Positions 5,583 to 6,140 of a DNA stretch of 6,140 bases are shown in pieces. A program made the translations under genes and the position numbers. The stretch is from contig JACMOF010000556.1 in NCBI GenBank assembly GCA_014378155.1, positions 1 to 6,140 on the forward strand, given 5' to 3'. The notes under the pieces are model-generated. The model did not search any database. It had not been told where the DNA came from and saw only the letters and a program-made list of their open reading frames with translations. The stretch's first letter is position 1; every line of letters begins with the position of its first letter. The stretch is from Caulobacter sp. Its GTDB lineage: Bacteria > Pseudomonadota > Alphaproteobacteria > Caulobacterales > Caulobacteraceae.

Positions 5583-5897
5583 ATGAGTGGTCCCCATCTG
5601 ACCGTTGTCCCCGACAAAGGCGTCGATCCGGTCGAGGTCTATAACTTCAGCCGTGGGCCGGAGACCACGACCCAGCGCGTCCGGCGTCTGCAGGATGAAG
5701 CCCGCATGCTGGCCCGCGAGCAGGTTGAAGCCATGGCGCGCGACCTGGAGGACCTGGCTCAGCGGGCGCGCGAGATCGCGGAAGGCGGCGAGGCCTATGC
5801 GGTGGGGATTCGCGAAATGGCGTCGCGCCTGGCGTCGGATCTTCCGCAAAAGGCCCAGAGCCTGAAGGCCATTCTCGAGCGCTCGTCCAAGGGCTAG
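5583..5897 (+). CDS. Small uncharacterised coiled-coil protein
   Basis: A soluble, probably cytoplasmic 104-aa protein with no signal peptide or membrane segment. Residues 29-67 (from about Thr-Thr-Gln-Arg-Val-Arg-Arg-Leu) are charged, alanine- and leucine-rich and predicted by eye to form a long amphipathic helix or coiled coil. A second helical part (about 70-102) includes REMASRLASDLPQKAQSLKA. I recognise no named domain. The codon bias is that of a real gene. The ATG at 5583 is preceded by GGAG 11 bases away. A competing GTG at 5526, with GAGGG 5 bases upstream, would add 19 residues with three cysteines (MACICKAGAVC...), which look unlike the rest, so the ATG is preferred. Its TAG stop falls in repeat copy 2. 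It may be co-transcribed with the lipoprotein gene. Confidence 0.75.
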   Translation: MSGPHLTVVPDKGVDPVEVYNFSRGPETTTQRVRRLQDEARMLAREQVEAMARDLEDLAQRAREIAEGGEAYAVGIREMASRLASDLPQKAQSLKAILERSSKG

Positions 5898-6001
5898 AGC
5901 ATTTCCCGACCTGACTGCGTCGGGGTGTGAGCTCTAATCTTTTGTTTTGACGCATTTTTCTTCACGCGAACAGGAACCACTTCGCTCGAAAAATGCTCTA
6001 G
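5894..6001. repeat. Interspersed palindrome-ended repeat, copy 2
   Basis: This 108-base copy matches copy 1 (4715-4823) in the same orientation. Its inverted ends are better preserved: CTAGAGCATTTCCCGA (5894-5909) against TCGAAAAATGCTCTAG (5986-6001), 14 of 16 matching, with the outer 11 bases perfect. The inner stem differs from copy 1: CCTGAC/GTCAGG is lost, but CCCGAC/GTCGGG with an 8-base loop can form instead, so a stem is retained. A one-base deletion breaks the short GGAA/TTCC stem present in copy 1. It begins in the Gly-TAG end of the coiled-coil gene, exactly as copy 1 does in the bactofilin. Confidence 0.87.
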
Positions 6002-6140
6002 AGCGCAAGGCCCTCCCGCCTCCGACGGGGGGGAAGGAGGCCGAAGGGTCGAGGCTCGCCCGCCGGTCTGGTGGGGGACGGGGCGGCGGGCCCACGGACG
6101 ATGACGCGGAAAGCCGTACTGGTCGGGCCTGTCGGCCGGA
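6002..6140. other. GC-rich tail with no supported gene
   Basis: This stretch opens with C- and G-runs, including an imperfect hairpin GCCTCC (6018-6023)/GGAGGC (6036-6041). An ATG at 6101 opens a 13-codon frame (Met-Thr-Arg-Lys-Ala-Val-Leu-Val-Gly) cut by the window edge. It has no clear ribosome binding site, so I do not call it a gene. On minus, open frames run back into the repeat but resemble no protein. I see no tRNA or other structural RNA. Confidence 0.4.

Noticed and set aside
4715..6001. Composite transposon or novel defence island between the repeats
   Set aside because: No transposase, nuclease, integrase or defence-type domain is present; the enclosed genes have the same base and codon character as their neighbours.
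6101..6140. Possible gene start (Met-Thr-Arg-Lys-Ala-Val-Leu-Val-Gly) at the right edge
   Set aside because: Only 13 codons are visible and there is no clear ribosome binding site; it cannot be told apart from chance.

Overview
The window is GC-rich DNA with strong G/C third-position bias. It looks like the chromosome of a Caulobacter-type alphaproteobacterium (order Caulobacterales). The reasons are a large TonB-dependent receptor with the signal-peptide style common in that group, a bactofilin beginning Met-Phe-Ala-Lys-Lys, a DUF3617-type lipoprotein, and a dispersed palindrome-ended intergenic repeat of a kind common in alphaproteobacteria. The organism call is inference from sequence character; no database search was possible.

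Layout. Bases 3-113 are probably the last codons of a plus-strand gene that enters from the left. A strong hairpin at 136-167 follows, with its T-run on the minus strand, and closes the convergent TonB-dependent receptor gene (190-3174, minus, 994 aa, TTG start). The 282-base gap 3175-3456 holds the receptor's leader and probable promoter, with two inverted repeats. Next, on minus, is an uncharacterised 198-aa membrane protein (3457-4053). It is divergent from a bactofilin (4188-4718, plus, 176 aa), and the shared 134-base promoter region carries a near-perfect 20-base palindrome beside a GAGTC (CcrM-type) site. After the bactofilin come a DUF3617-like lipoprotein (4918-5427) and a small coiled-coil protein (5583-5897).

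The most distinctive structure is a pair of about 108-base direct repeats (4715-4823 and 5894-6001) with inverted ends. Both begin inside the last Gly-stop codons of the upstream gene, so the repeat itself supplies the TAG stop. Together they bracket the lipoprotein and coiled-coil genes. The last 139 bases (6002-6140) hold GC-rich sequence with no gene I can support.

The genes do not form an obvious single pathway. The receptor (outer membrane import), the lipoprotein (envelope), the bactofilin (membrane-associated cytoskeleton) and the membrane protein all act at the cell envelope, but nothing in the sequence ties them into one system. I see no defence system, toxin-antitoxin pair, CRISPR array, transposase, tRNA or rRNA.
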